DNA of 64,000 bases from Butyrivibrio sp. VCB2006. GTDB lineage: Bacteria > Bacillota > Clostridia > Lachnospirales > Lachnospiraceae. Position 1 is the stretch's first letter; each line of letters starts with the position of its first letter. Below are positions 43,306 through 51,900 of this stretch, one piece after another. A program made the position numbers and the translations under genes. The stretch spans positions 62,001 through 126,000 of the forward strand of contig NZ_ATVX01000009.1 in NCBI RefSeq assembly GCF_000420945.1, given 5' to 3'. The notes beneath the pieces were generated by a model. It saw only the letters and a list, made by a program, of their open reading frames with translations, was not told the DNA's origin and did not search any database.

Positions 43306-43373
43306 TATATGTTTGATAAATAGCATGTTCGGCGATTATGACTTCAATAACAGAAAAGAAAGGGAAGTAGATA

Positions 43374-44807
43374 ATGGTTAAAGAGATGAAAGATATAGTT
43401 TTATCACAAGAGTATAAATTCGGCGAAGACTATAAGAAATTTACCGTAACAACTCAAAGGAGCGTTGGTGATGGGAGATCTAGTGTGAAGGTAACGGATG
43501 CTACAATCTATGATGGACCTGATGCTGGAATAACAATCCATAACCCCGTTTCGTATTTTTCTGGGCTGTGTGAGGAGGGGCTGTTGAGCGGCTTGGTACC
43601 AGATGGCAAAACTGCTTTGGAAGTATTGGAAAACCTGTGCCAAAGAGGTTTTTCTGAGAAATATTCCAATGCACCTGAGGACGTACATGCACGCCTGGCA
43701 CATGAGATTGAAGTTATAAAACAAAAAGGAATGGTAGGCGGATTCCTTATTATTCAGGATTTCATCAAATATGCGAGATCGAAGAATATTATGATATCTC
43801 CGGGGAGCGGAGCTCTACCAGGTTGCCTTGTATCATATTGCCTTGGAATAACGAGAATAGACCCAATAAAGGAAAACCTTTCTTTTGAACGCTTCTTAAA
43901 CATAGAAAAAGAGACACAATCTTACTGCATAAGAATTGATGCAGAGAAAGGGGGCAAGCCTTTAATATTCGACTATCTTTCTGAAAAGTATGGAAGCGGA
44001 ATGCCTGAGCTTTTAGAAATGTTGGAAGTTAGCATTAAAGAATGGGTGGAGCTTTCGATTGTCAAAGATACTCTTGAGAATATATCAGGGAGCAAAGGGG
44101 AGAGGATAGACTTAGCAGGTATTGATGAAGACGACCCAGCCGTGTTTGACCATCTACTTTCAGGTGACACGGAGGGTATTTTCTTCTTTGACAAGAATGA
44201 TCCGCATTCATATTCAACGTGGTGGCATCTTGATGACAATGGTAAATGGCATGAATATCATGAACCATTGGTAGCTAAGAACGCTGATTTGTATGAGGCA
44301 ATACGGCCTAAAAATATGGATGAGCTCATGGCGGCAATAGCCTTGGACAGGCCTTTGCCTGAAGAACATGTAGGGAAGTATCTGCACAACATAAAGAATC
44401 CGCAGAATATTACATATGAATGTCAGGTGCTCGGAGCAATTTTGGCTACAACATATGGCTGTGTGATCTATCAGGAACAACTTATGAGGATATTACAGGA
44501 TATAGGGGGCTTTTCTCCAGAAAAAAGTGACTTATGCCGTAGAGACTTATCGAAGAGGATGCAATCCACTCTGGAAGAATGGAGAGAGGACTTTGTAAAT
44601 GGAGCTACATCATCAAAGATTATAGGAACTGATACTGCAAATGCCATATTTAACGAGCTTTGGGATGCAGCGAGATGTAGCTTTAATAAATCGCATGTGG
44701 CCGCTTTTTCACTGATGATATATGAAATGGCCTGGCTTAAGGTCCATTATAGATCCGAGTTCATGGAAGCGGTTGAGAAATACAGAGGCAAAAAATCTGA
44801 TATTTAA
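43374..44807 (+). CDS. reduced, catalytically degenerate DnaE-like polymerase III alpha protein
   Basis: A 477-residue relative of the DnaE palm and fingers. Recognisable DnaE segments are GLLSGLVPDGKTALE, the polymerase start PGSGALPGCLVSYCLGITRIDPI (about 140-165), FERFLN (about 171), LLSGDTEGIFFFD, YGCVIYQEQLMRI and FNKSHVAAFSLMIYEMAWLK. The motif that should read PDIDIDF reads YCIRIDA, so both catalytic aspartates are lost, and the KxDxLGL segment with the third is absent. The PHP and C-terminal clamp-binding domains are also missing. It cannot polymerise by the known mechanism; a regulatory or decoy role is inferred. Confidence 0.82.
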   Translation: MVKEMKDIVLSQEYKFGEDYKKFTVTTQRSVGDGRSSVKVTDATIYDGPDAGITIHNPVSYFSGLCEEGLLSGLVPDGKTALEVLENLCQRGFSEKYSNAPEDVHARLAHEIEVIKQKGMVGGFLIIQDFIKYARSKNIMISPGSGALPGCLVSYCLGITRIDPIKENLSFERFLNIEKETQSYCIRIDAEKGGKPLIFDYLSEKYGSGMPELLEMLEVSIKEWVELSIVKDTLENISGSKGERIDLAGIDEDDPAVFDHLLSGDTEGIFFFDKNDPHSYSTWWHLDDNGKWHEYHEPLVAKNADLYEAIRPKNMDELMAAIALDRPLPEEHVGKYLHNIKNPQNITYECQVLGAILATTYGCVIYQEQLMRILQDIGGFSPEKSDLCRRDLSKRMQSTLEEWREDFVNGATSSKIIGTDTANAIFNELWDAARCSFNKSHVAAFSLMIYEMAWLKVHYRSEFMEAVEKYRGKKSDI

Positions 44808-44812
44808 CAGTA

Positions 44813-44848
44813 AAAAGTGATGTGCTAAAAAATGCACATCACTTTTTC
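44813..44848 (+). terminator. A-loop hairpin terminator after DnaE-like gene
   Basis: A perfect 13-bp stem AAAAGTGATGTGC (44813-44825) with its complement (44834-44846), loop TAAAAAAT, ending in TTTTT. Another member of the GTGC-TAAAAAA hairpin family. Confidence 0.8.
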
Positions 44849-44904
44849 TATCATGTGACTATAAAAGTACACGCTGTTTTTAGATTTAGGAAAGGAACAC
44901 AAAA

Positions 44905-46167
44905 ATGAATGATTACTTTGAAGAGATAAAAGGCTACGCAGAAATAAAAAGGGAACTGACTATTATTATTGATATGCTCAATAATCCAGAGGTATACAAA
45001 GAACTTGGTGCGAATATGGATAATGGTGTAATCATTGTGGGCAGTCCCGGGACCGGAAAAAGCACTATGGTAAATAGTTTGATCAAGGCTATAAATCGGA
45101 AGGCATATGTATTAAGGAAAAAGGTCTCAGATGGGAAGTTTTTAGATGAGGTGGTAGAGACATTTAAAACCGCTGCCGAAAATGCGCCCTCCATTGTTTT
45201 CATGGATGATTTGGATAAGTTTTCAGATAAAGATGATAGTGAGGATGCTGAAGAATTTGTTGCTGTACAGTCCTGTATAGATGAGGTAAAAGGTAAAGAT
45301 GTCTTTGTTATTGCAACTGCTAACGGCACGAGAAAGATTCCTGATTCCCTGCTTCGTCCGGGAAGACTTGGGAGGAGAATAAATACTCGAGAGCCAAAGG
45401 ACTATGAGGCTGCAGAGATAGTTAGGTTTTACCTCGACAAAATTGGTATGAAAGGAAAATTGGATGAAGTTTCAATAGCAAAGCTCCTATCAGGAGAGTC
45501 ATGCGCAACACTTGAATGTGTAATAAAAAATGCTGCGATGAATGCTGCTTTTAATAGGCAGAAGGTCGTTGATATGAATAACATAGTTGAGGCCTTTCTT
45601 ACACAAGAGTTTGGAGCAGAATTATTTGATCCACACATGAGCCAGGAGACTTTGACACGTGTGGCATATCATGAAGCTGGACATGCAATGGTGGCTGAAA
45701 TTTTGGATCCTGGTAGTGTAAGTATAGCCTCGATAAGGCAAGCAGATGATGACAAGGCTGGATTTGTAAGGTACTACAGGAGGGAAGAAAAAGAAAGGAC
45801 ATGTGAGTATAGAGAAAACATGATTAAGATCTCCCTTGCTGGAAGAGCGGTTACAGAGCTGGTGTTTGGAGAAGTTGATGAAGGGGCTACTGGTGATCTG
45901 GATAATGCTTTTTCTAGTGCGAGAGTGTTAGCGGATAATCTATGTGTTTATGGATTTCAGAATTGGATTGACGACCGGAGTATTCATGACTTTTCGGCTG
46001 AGAATCGTAATAGAACTATGGCAATGATACTTGAGAGAAACTATATAGAGGTTAAAAAGATTATTGCTGATAACAGACCGCTACTTGAGAGAATTGTAGA
46101 TGAACTTCTGAAAAAAACGACTCTTATTTATTCTGATATTCAGGCAATATGCAGCAGCTTTCGTTGA
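44905..46167 (+). CDS. soluble FtsH-like AAA protease
   Basis: A 420-residue protein with an AAA module (Walker A GSPGTGKST near residue 51, Walker B IVFMDDLDKF near 97, arginine-finger RPGRLGRR near 150) and an M41-type protease domain (HEAGH near 254; third ligand region EGATGDLDNAF near 331). It keeps the FtsH order but lacks both N-terminal membrane segments. So it should be a cytoplasmic ATP-driven zinc protease. It is 13 bases upstream of the ParB-SMC-hinge gene, suggesting joint action. Confidence 0.85.
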   Translation: MNDYFEEIKGYAEIKRELTIIIDMLNNPEVYKELGANMDNGVIIVGSPGTGKSTMVNSLIKAINRKAYVLRKKVSDGKFLDEVVETFKTAAENAPSIVFMDDLDKFSDKDDSEDAEEFVAVQSCIDEVKGKDVFVIATANGTRKIPDSLLRPGRLGRRINTREPKDYEAAEIVRFYLDKIGMKGKLDEVSIAKLLSGESCATLECVIKNAAMNAAFNRQKVVDMNNIVEAFLTQEFGAELFDPHMSQETLTRVAYHEAGHAMVAEILDPGSVSIASIRQADDDKAGFVRYYRREEKERTCEYRENMIKISLAGRAVTELVFGEVDEGATGDLDNAFSSARVLADNLCVYGFQNWIDDRSIHDFSAENRNRTMAMILERNYIEVKKIIADNRPLLERIVDELLKKTTLIYSDIQAICSSFR

Positions 46168-46180
46168 TGGAAGGAGCCTT

Positions 46181-47155
46181 ATGGAAAAAATGAATTGTGA
46201 AATTACTGAAAATATAACTGAAATCGACATAACAGCGGTTAAATATATCGACCAAGAACCTGCAAAAGTAACCAATGAGAGAAATCTGGAAGAACTTGCT
46301 GAGAGTATCAAGGAGGTTGGAGTTATAAATCCCCTCATAGTATATGAGGAAAACGGAGCATACATATTGGGTGGAGGTGTAAGAAGGTGGCTGGCAGCTA
46401 AGATGGCCGGGCTTAAAACTATACCAGCAATAGTCATGCCCAAAGACAATATAGTAAAATTCGCGGACAACGTAGAGGAAGTGAGTGTTAATGATGAAGC
46501 AGTAAGAAGAATTAAAGAACTGTATCAAAAAGAAAGTTCAGAGCTTGCTACTCTCACTAGCTTAACAGAGAGTTATGAGGGTTATAGAGAAAGCGTCAAG
46601 AGGGTTATGAAAAGAAGGGCTGACACCAAAGGAATTGTTGGTGTGGTTGCGGATATCTTTAGGACGGAACCAAAATACGAGACAGCTGTTGAGGTGGCGT
46701 TGGGTGATAGTATTCAGAGCATTGTTACTGATAATGAAGAAACCGCCAAGAAGATGATCAAGTATCTTAGAGAATCCAAGGTGGGAAGAGCCAACTTTAT
46801 TCCGCTTACAGCCGTTGATAACCCTTCACAAGTTAAGACGAAGGAAATCTTTAATGAGCCTGGGGTCCTTGGAACAGTAAATGAGCTGGTTCATACAGAC
46901 CCTCAGTATGAGGGAGTTGCCAAGTTGTTACTGGGTGAGATCATCGCAGTGGACAACATCGATAATGCGGTAAAAGTCGCCTGTAAGTATAAGTACACAA
47001 TAAAGATTGTGACGTTTAATGGGGATTTTATTTCTCCCGGCGGAATTATCAGTGGAGGCGCATTCAAAGATAAGCGAATTGCAAGACGAAGGAAGCTGGA
47101 AGATCTTAAGAGAAATGTTTCTATATACAAAACATATGTTGACGAGTTTTGCTGA
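46181..47155 (+). CDS. fusion of ParB-type N-terminal domain with SMC hinge
   Basis: A 324-residue protein of unusual make-up. Residues about 15-90 match the ParB/Srx N-terminal domain (NLEELAESIKEVGVINPLIV, then GGGVRRWLAAKMAGLKTIPAIV, where ParB has GERRW). Residues about 120-320 match an SMC hinge with the short coils on each side: SYEGYRESVKRV, GIVGVVADIF, YETAVEVALGDSIQSIVT, then LLLGEIIAVDNIDNA and SPGGIISGG. There is no SMC ATPase head, long coil or ParB DNA-binding HTH. AAGGAG precedes the ATG by four bases. It may dimerise through the hinge and bind host SMC or ParB; this is inference. Confidence 0.85.
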   Translation: MEKMNCEITENITEIDITAVKYIDQEPAKVTNERNLEELAESIKEVGVINPLIVYEENGAYILGGGVRRWLAAKMAGLKTIPAIVMPKDNIVKFADNVEEVSVNDEAVRRIKELYQKESSELATLTSLTESYEGYRESVKRVMKRRADTKGIVGVVADIFRTEPKYETAVEVALGDSIQSIVTDNEETAKKMIKYLRESKVGRANFIPLTAVDNPSQVKTKEIFNEPGVLGTVNELVHTDPQYEGVAKLLLGEIIAVDNIDNAVKVACKYKYTIKIVTFNGDFISPGGIISGGAFKDKRIARRRKLEDLKRNVSIYKTYVDEFC

Positions 47156-47236
47156 TAACTGAGATGAGGGGTACAACCCTGTTGTCGCGAGGGGGTGCTA
47201 TTCTTGATAAAACGATACGGAATTGAGGACATAGAA

Positions 47237-47857
47237 ATGATGACCATTAACGGAATAAGTAAGAACTGGGACAGGCTGATCCAGTGTTTTGGGCTGACCG
47301 AGACCCAGGTAAAAGAGGTCGAAAAGAATGTCCCAACTGGAAGCTGCGAAGTTATGAAGGTGGATTGTTTTACAGATATCATTGCAATGCCACAGATGGT
47401 GGCGATTGTTGTCTGGGATGAGATGTCTGAGATAGACAAAGGCTCTTTTGAGGAGTTTTACACTGAGATATCACCATTCCCCGAGACTCTTGTAGTGATT
47501 GGTAATGCAGATTTGAATTCAGAGCTGAAACGGCAGGTGCTGGAGTATGATTCCTATGAATCGCTGACGCAGAACCTTAAATATGTTCTACTTGGAGCAT
47601 ATAAGAAGACCAAGAAGAACGAGAACTTTAGCTCTAATCTAGCAAATGCATTATTTATCCTAAAAGAGATCAAGAACAGACCCTATATCACAACAAAACA
47701 ACTCGCAGATGCCTTGGAACTATCTCCTAGGACAGTTCAGCGCTATATTGAGACACTTCGCGTGGCTGGGGAGTGGATAGACTATGATATGTCCCATAAA
47801 GGCTGGAAGCTTGGGGCTTGCGAGTCGTTTTTTACAGAAGGCGTGTGGGAAGATTGA
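47237..47857 (+). CDS. HTH protein with novel N-terminal domain
   Basis: A 206-residue protein. The C-terminal 70 residues are a winged helix of the HTH_11 type (TTKQLADALELSPRTVQRYIETLRVAG), as in WYL and DeoR regulators. The N-terminal 120 residues are unrecognised. Start is uncertain: the ATG at 47237 has GAGGA seven bases before; a TTG at 47204 with GAGGGGG eight bases before is also credible. It follows the ParB-SMC gene closely and may regulate or partner it. Confidence 0.62.
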   Translation: MMTINGISKNWDRLIQCFGLTETQVKEVEKNVPTGSCEVMKVDCFTDIIAMPQMVAIVVWDEMSEIDKGSFEEFYTEISPFPETLVVIGNADLNSELKRQVLEYDSYESLTQNLKYVLLGAYKKTKKNENFSSNLANALFILKEIKNRPYITTKQLADALELSPRTVQRYIETLRVAGEWIDYDMSHKGWKLGACESFFTEGVWED

Positions 47858-47868
47858 TATGATTAAGT

Positions 47869-47900
47869 GATGAGGATGCAGCGACAGCTGCATCCTCATC
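47869..47900. terminator. bidirectional terminator
   Basis: A perfect 13-bp stem GATGAGGATGCAG (47869-47881) with CTGCATCCTCATC (47888-47900), loop CGACAG, between converging genes. Confidence 0.75.
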
Positions 47901-47905
47901 ATTGC

Positions 47906-48403
47906 TTAATCCTTCTTACAAATTTGAATCACGTCTCGCCCATTGGCCTCAGCATACTTTATTGTTTCAAGGGTACCGCCCGTAGCACCGGTATACACCG
48001 CTATAACCCTTGACGAATGGTCGACCATCCACTCGTTTCTAGCAAAGAAAGCTGCTCTTCCAGGCTTATTTCTAATAAATACGTGGTCATCTGCCAGTTT
48101 GAAAATCTCATTATACCTCTCAATCCAGTCGCTTTCCCATTGTCTTTCCATTCCAGGGAACGCACATGCAGCAAAGAGTCTTATATCTTCGTACTCTTTT
48201 TTCTTCTTTAAGATTATCTCTGCCGCCCAGATATCAACTCCTCTTTGCATACCGCTAATAAAATCGGTATATCCATTCTCAATCGCGGCATCTATCTGCT
48301 GGTCAAGCCAATTGACAACCTCCTCTTCACTGTATTGATTTAGGCGTTCCGGTCTATGACCGGTAAATGAACAAGCATGCTTTACATCTATTTCTTTCAT
48401 CAT
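47906..48403 (-). CDS. SLOG-family (DUF1273/YpsA-like) protein
   Basis: A 165-residue protein with CSFTGHRPERL near the N-terminus, DFISGMQRGVDIWAAE in the middle and AVYTGATGGTLETIKYAE near the end, the layout of the YpsA/YoqJ branch of SLOG proteins, which bind nucleotides and may be stress or defence sensors. The ATG at 48403 follows GGAGG on the minus strand; longer versions start in hydrophobic, unlikely sequence. It is divergent from the polC operon. Confidence 0.85.
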   Translation of the reverse strand: MMKEIDVKHACSFTGHRPERLNQYSEEEVVNWLDQQIDAAIENGYTDFISGMQRGVDIWAAEIILKKKKEYEDIRLFAACAFPGMERQWESDWIERYNEIFKLADDHVFIRNKPGRAAFFARNEWMVDHSSRVIAVYTGATGGTLETIKYAEANGRDVIQICKKD

Positions 48404-48528
48404 CAGGTCCCTCCTTGTCATGAGAAGGGTATCAAACACTATGTGAAAAAATATGTTCATGCCGCCAAGTATGATAAAACCGAGGTTATATAAGTGGACC
48501 AAAAAATAACAACAGTAATGAATGTGAG

Positions 48529-48545
48529 TGGTCAGAAGTTGTCCA
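48529..48545. promoter_or_regulatory. TGGTCA-N5-TGTCCA palindrome, copy 2 (polC operon)
   Basis: A 17-base palindromic site followed 11 bases after TGTCC by a -10-like TATACT (48556-48561), about 65 bases before the first gene of the polC operon. Position overlaps the expected RNA polymerase site, fitting a repressor operator. Confidence 0.65.
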
Positions 48546-48627
48546 CCTCATTTTCTATACTAAACAATGGGTTTTATCACCCTTTGTTTTGAGGAAGAAT
48601 GCCGTATTTATGCGGCTTGGAGGGGTT

Positions 48628-48912
48628 ATGGGTAGAAAGAAGGACAAGAGAAAATGGGATCCTGACGAGATTGAATTTGATCTCGATAAGCTCTCGGAAT
48701 ATATGAAAAATCTTAAGCCCGGGCAGTACGCTGATGTGGACGATATGGTTGCTCAGTGTACGTCTACAGATCTTAATCTGGAAAAACTCTCCAGATATGT
48801 CAGTGGGATAAGGCCTGGGGAATACCTGGTGTTTGATAAGCTTGTTATTTCGTGTTCCGAGGATGGTTTTGAAATACAGGAGATTGATGTTGAGGGGGAA
48901 AATGATTCATGA
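48628..48912 (+). CDS. small protein preceding polC
   Basis: A 94-residue acidic protein containing two similar halves: FDLDKLSEYMKNLKPGQYADVDDMV and LNLEKLSRYVSGIRPGEYLVFDKLV, an internal duplication. The ATG at 48628 follows GGAGGGG. It overlaps polC by four bases (ATGA), so it is the first gene of the replisome operon. No family is recognised; coupling suggests a role with PolC. Confidence 0.65.
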   Translation: MGRKKDKRKWDPDEIEFDLDKLSEYMKNLKPGQYADVDDMVAQCTSTDLNLEKLSRYVSGIRPGEYLVFDKLVISCSEDGFEIQEIDVEGENDS

Positions 48913-51900
48913 ATAAGCCTTTTCTGCAGGCATTTCCAACGCTTGCGTTGGATGCATCTACAAAAGACATCTTTAAAGATGTCGTCATAGATAAGATCTC
49001 ATCAACCAGAAAGCAGGATTTTATTCGTATTTATATCTCCAGCAGCATTCTGATCGAGAAACCAGAGATATATAAGGTAGAAAAAGAAATAAAAGATCAG
49101 CTCTTTTCCGGGCTGTCCGTTACAGTAAAGATTTACGAGAAGTACGACCTGTCCTCACAGTATACTCCAGAGTATTTGTTTGAACTGTATCGTGACAGTA
49201 TCTTTGTTGAGCTCAAAGCTTATGACCCCATAGAATACACGCTGGTTAGGAAGGCTGACTTCTGGTTTGGCGAGGATTATAAGGTTGTCATTTACCTTGA
49301 AGATACTGTCATTGCCAGGAAGAAAGCTCAGGATATAGCCCGCGTCTTTGAAAAGATATTTAACGAGCGTTGTGGATTGGGAGCTTCTGTGAGTGTTGAG
49401 TATAAAGAGCCTTCAGAGGAAACAACCAAAGCCAACTACTCAGAAGAAGTAGTTGTGAGGGCCGTTAAGGCAGTAGAAGCGACAGATAAAGAAAAGCCGG
49501 AGGCTGAACCCAAGGAAAAGAAAGACTCCAAGGCCAAAGGAAAGGGCTTTGGAAATGGGAAGGGCTCTTATAAGAACGGATACTTTGTCAGATCCAAGCT
49601 TCCTGATGATCCCAACGTTATATATGGAAAGAACTTTGAGGATGAGGCTACTGCGATTGAGAATATCCTCGGCGATGGAGATGAGGTAACTATTCGAGGC
49701 AAGGTTCTAAGCTATGAATGCAAGCCATATAAGCAGAATGAACGTGCGATTCTTATGTTTGTCGTATCGGATTTTACTGACAGCATAAAGGTCAAAATCT
49801 TTGTGGCGGCTGAAGCTGTGCCTGAGCTTGAGAAAAAGATTTATCCTGGAGCCTTCCTTAAGATCAAGGGAATGGCACTGATGGATAAGTTCGATCATGA
49901 AGTGTCTATGCAGAGCATTACCGGCATAAAGACGATTCCTGATTTCACAGAGAAAAGAGTAGATAACTCTGCGGAAAAGAGAGTTGAACTACACTGCCAT
50001 ACAAAAATGAGCGACATGGATGGTGTATCAAGCGCAGGAGATATCATAGCTCAGGCATATGCATGGGGGATGCCTGGTATAGCCATAACAGACCACGGTG
50101 TTGTTCAGGGACTGACAGAAGGGTATCACTACATTCAGAAGTATAAGGATAAGCATAAGGACTCTGATATTGACCAGTTCAAGATGATTCTTGGAGTGGA
50201 GGGTTACCTTGTTGATGACTTTTTCAAGATAGTTCTTAACAACAAGGGACAGCGGTTGAAGGGCAGTACCCTGGTCGTATTTGATCTCGAAACCATAGGA
50301 TTGTCTCCTGTAAAGGGCAAGATAATCGAGATTGGGGCGGTGAAGATAAAAGAAGGAACAGTGATCGGGCGCTTTTCGCAGTTTGTTGATCCCAAGATTC
50401 CGATACCGCCCTACACAACCAGGCTTACTAGCATTACAGATGACATGGTTATTGGTGAACCTACAATAGAGCAGGCTTTGCCAAAGTTCTTGGATTTTTG
50501 CGGAGACTGCGTTCTTGTAGGCCACAATGTTTCTTTTGATATCGGTTTTATTAAGGAAAACTGTAAGCGACTTGGGATTGAGAAAGAGTTCACTTGTATA
50601 GATACTATGGGCCTTTCCAGAGCTTTTTATCCGGAGCAGGCAAGACACAATCTTGATGCTGTGTGTAAAAAGCTTGAAGTTGTAAATGAGCACCACCACA
50701 GAGCAATAGCTGATGCTGAGTGCACTGCGCAGATATATGAAAAGTTTGAGCAGAAGCTTTTTGAAAGAGAAATCTTTGACCTGGAGAAGCTAAAAGAATT
50801 GGAGGAGCTTAGCCCAGAGGCCATAAAGAGACTGCCGTCTCATCACGTAATTCTATTGGCGACTGACGTTATCGGAAGGACTAACCTGTATACCCTTATC
50901 AGCAAATCCCACCTGGATTATTTCCATGGAAAACCGCGTATGCCAAAGAGCGAGATCATGAAGTACAGGGAGGAACTGATCATTGGATCCGCATGCTGCG
51001 CAGGAGAGGTGTATGAAGCTGTTCTTGGAGGAAAACCAGAGGATGAGATTGCCAAGATAGTAGAATTTTACGATTACCTTGAGATTCAGCCGATTGCCAA
51101 TAACCGTTTCATGATTGGCAGCGAGAAATTCGAAGGGATTACCTCAGAGGAAGATCTTAGAGATATAAACCGCGAGATTGTTGCGCTTGGAGAAAAGTAT
51201 AACAAGCCCGTTGTCGCAACTTGTGACGTACATTTCTTAAATCCGGAGGATGAGATATACAGGCGAGTCATCATGAAGATAAAGGGTATGGATGACGAGG
51301 AGCCTGCGCCTTTGTATCTTCGGACTACAGAGGAGATGCTTAAGGAGTTTGAGTATCTCGGAGATGAAAAGGCCAGAGAGGTTGTAATAGAAAATTCTAA
51401 TAGAATTGCTAATAGATGTAAAAATATAGCTCCTGTAAGGCCCGATAAATGTCCGCCTGTTATCGAGAACTCTGATGAGACCCTCAGGAAGATATGCTAC
51501 GAAAAGATTCACGAAATCTATGGCGAGCAGCTTCCGCCAATAGTTGAAGAGAGACTGGAAAAAGAGCTTAAGTCCATTATAGGCAACGGCTATGCGGTTC
51601 TTTACATTATTGCTCAGAAGCTCGTATGGAAATCCTTGGAAGATGGATATCTCGTTGGATCCAGAGGATCAGTAGGGTCATCTTTTGTGGCCTTTGCAGC
51701 TGGAATCACTGAGGTTAACTCTCTGCCGCCGCACTATCTATGCCCCAACTGTAAATACAGTGACTTTGACAGTGAGGACGTTCTGAAGTACTCAGGAAAC
51801 TCAGGTTGTGACATGCCTGATAAGATGTGTCCGAAGTGCGGTACCAAGATGAAGAAGGATGGCTTTGACATTCCGTTTGAGACATTCCTGGGCTTTAAGG

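Noticed and set aside
50028-50699. Long minus-strand frame inside polC
   Set aside because: Antisense shadow of a strongly conserved coding region.
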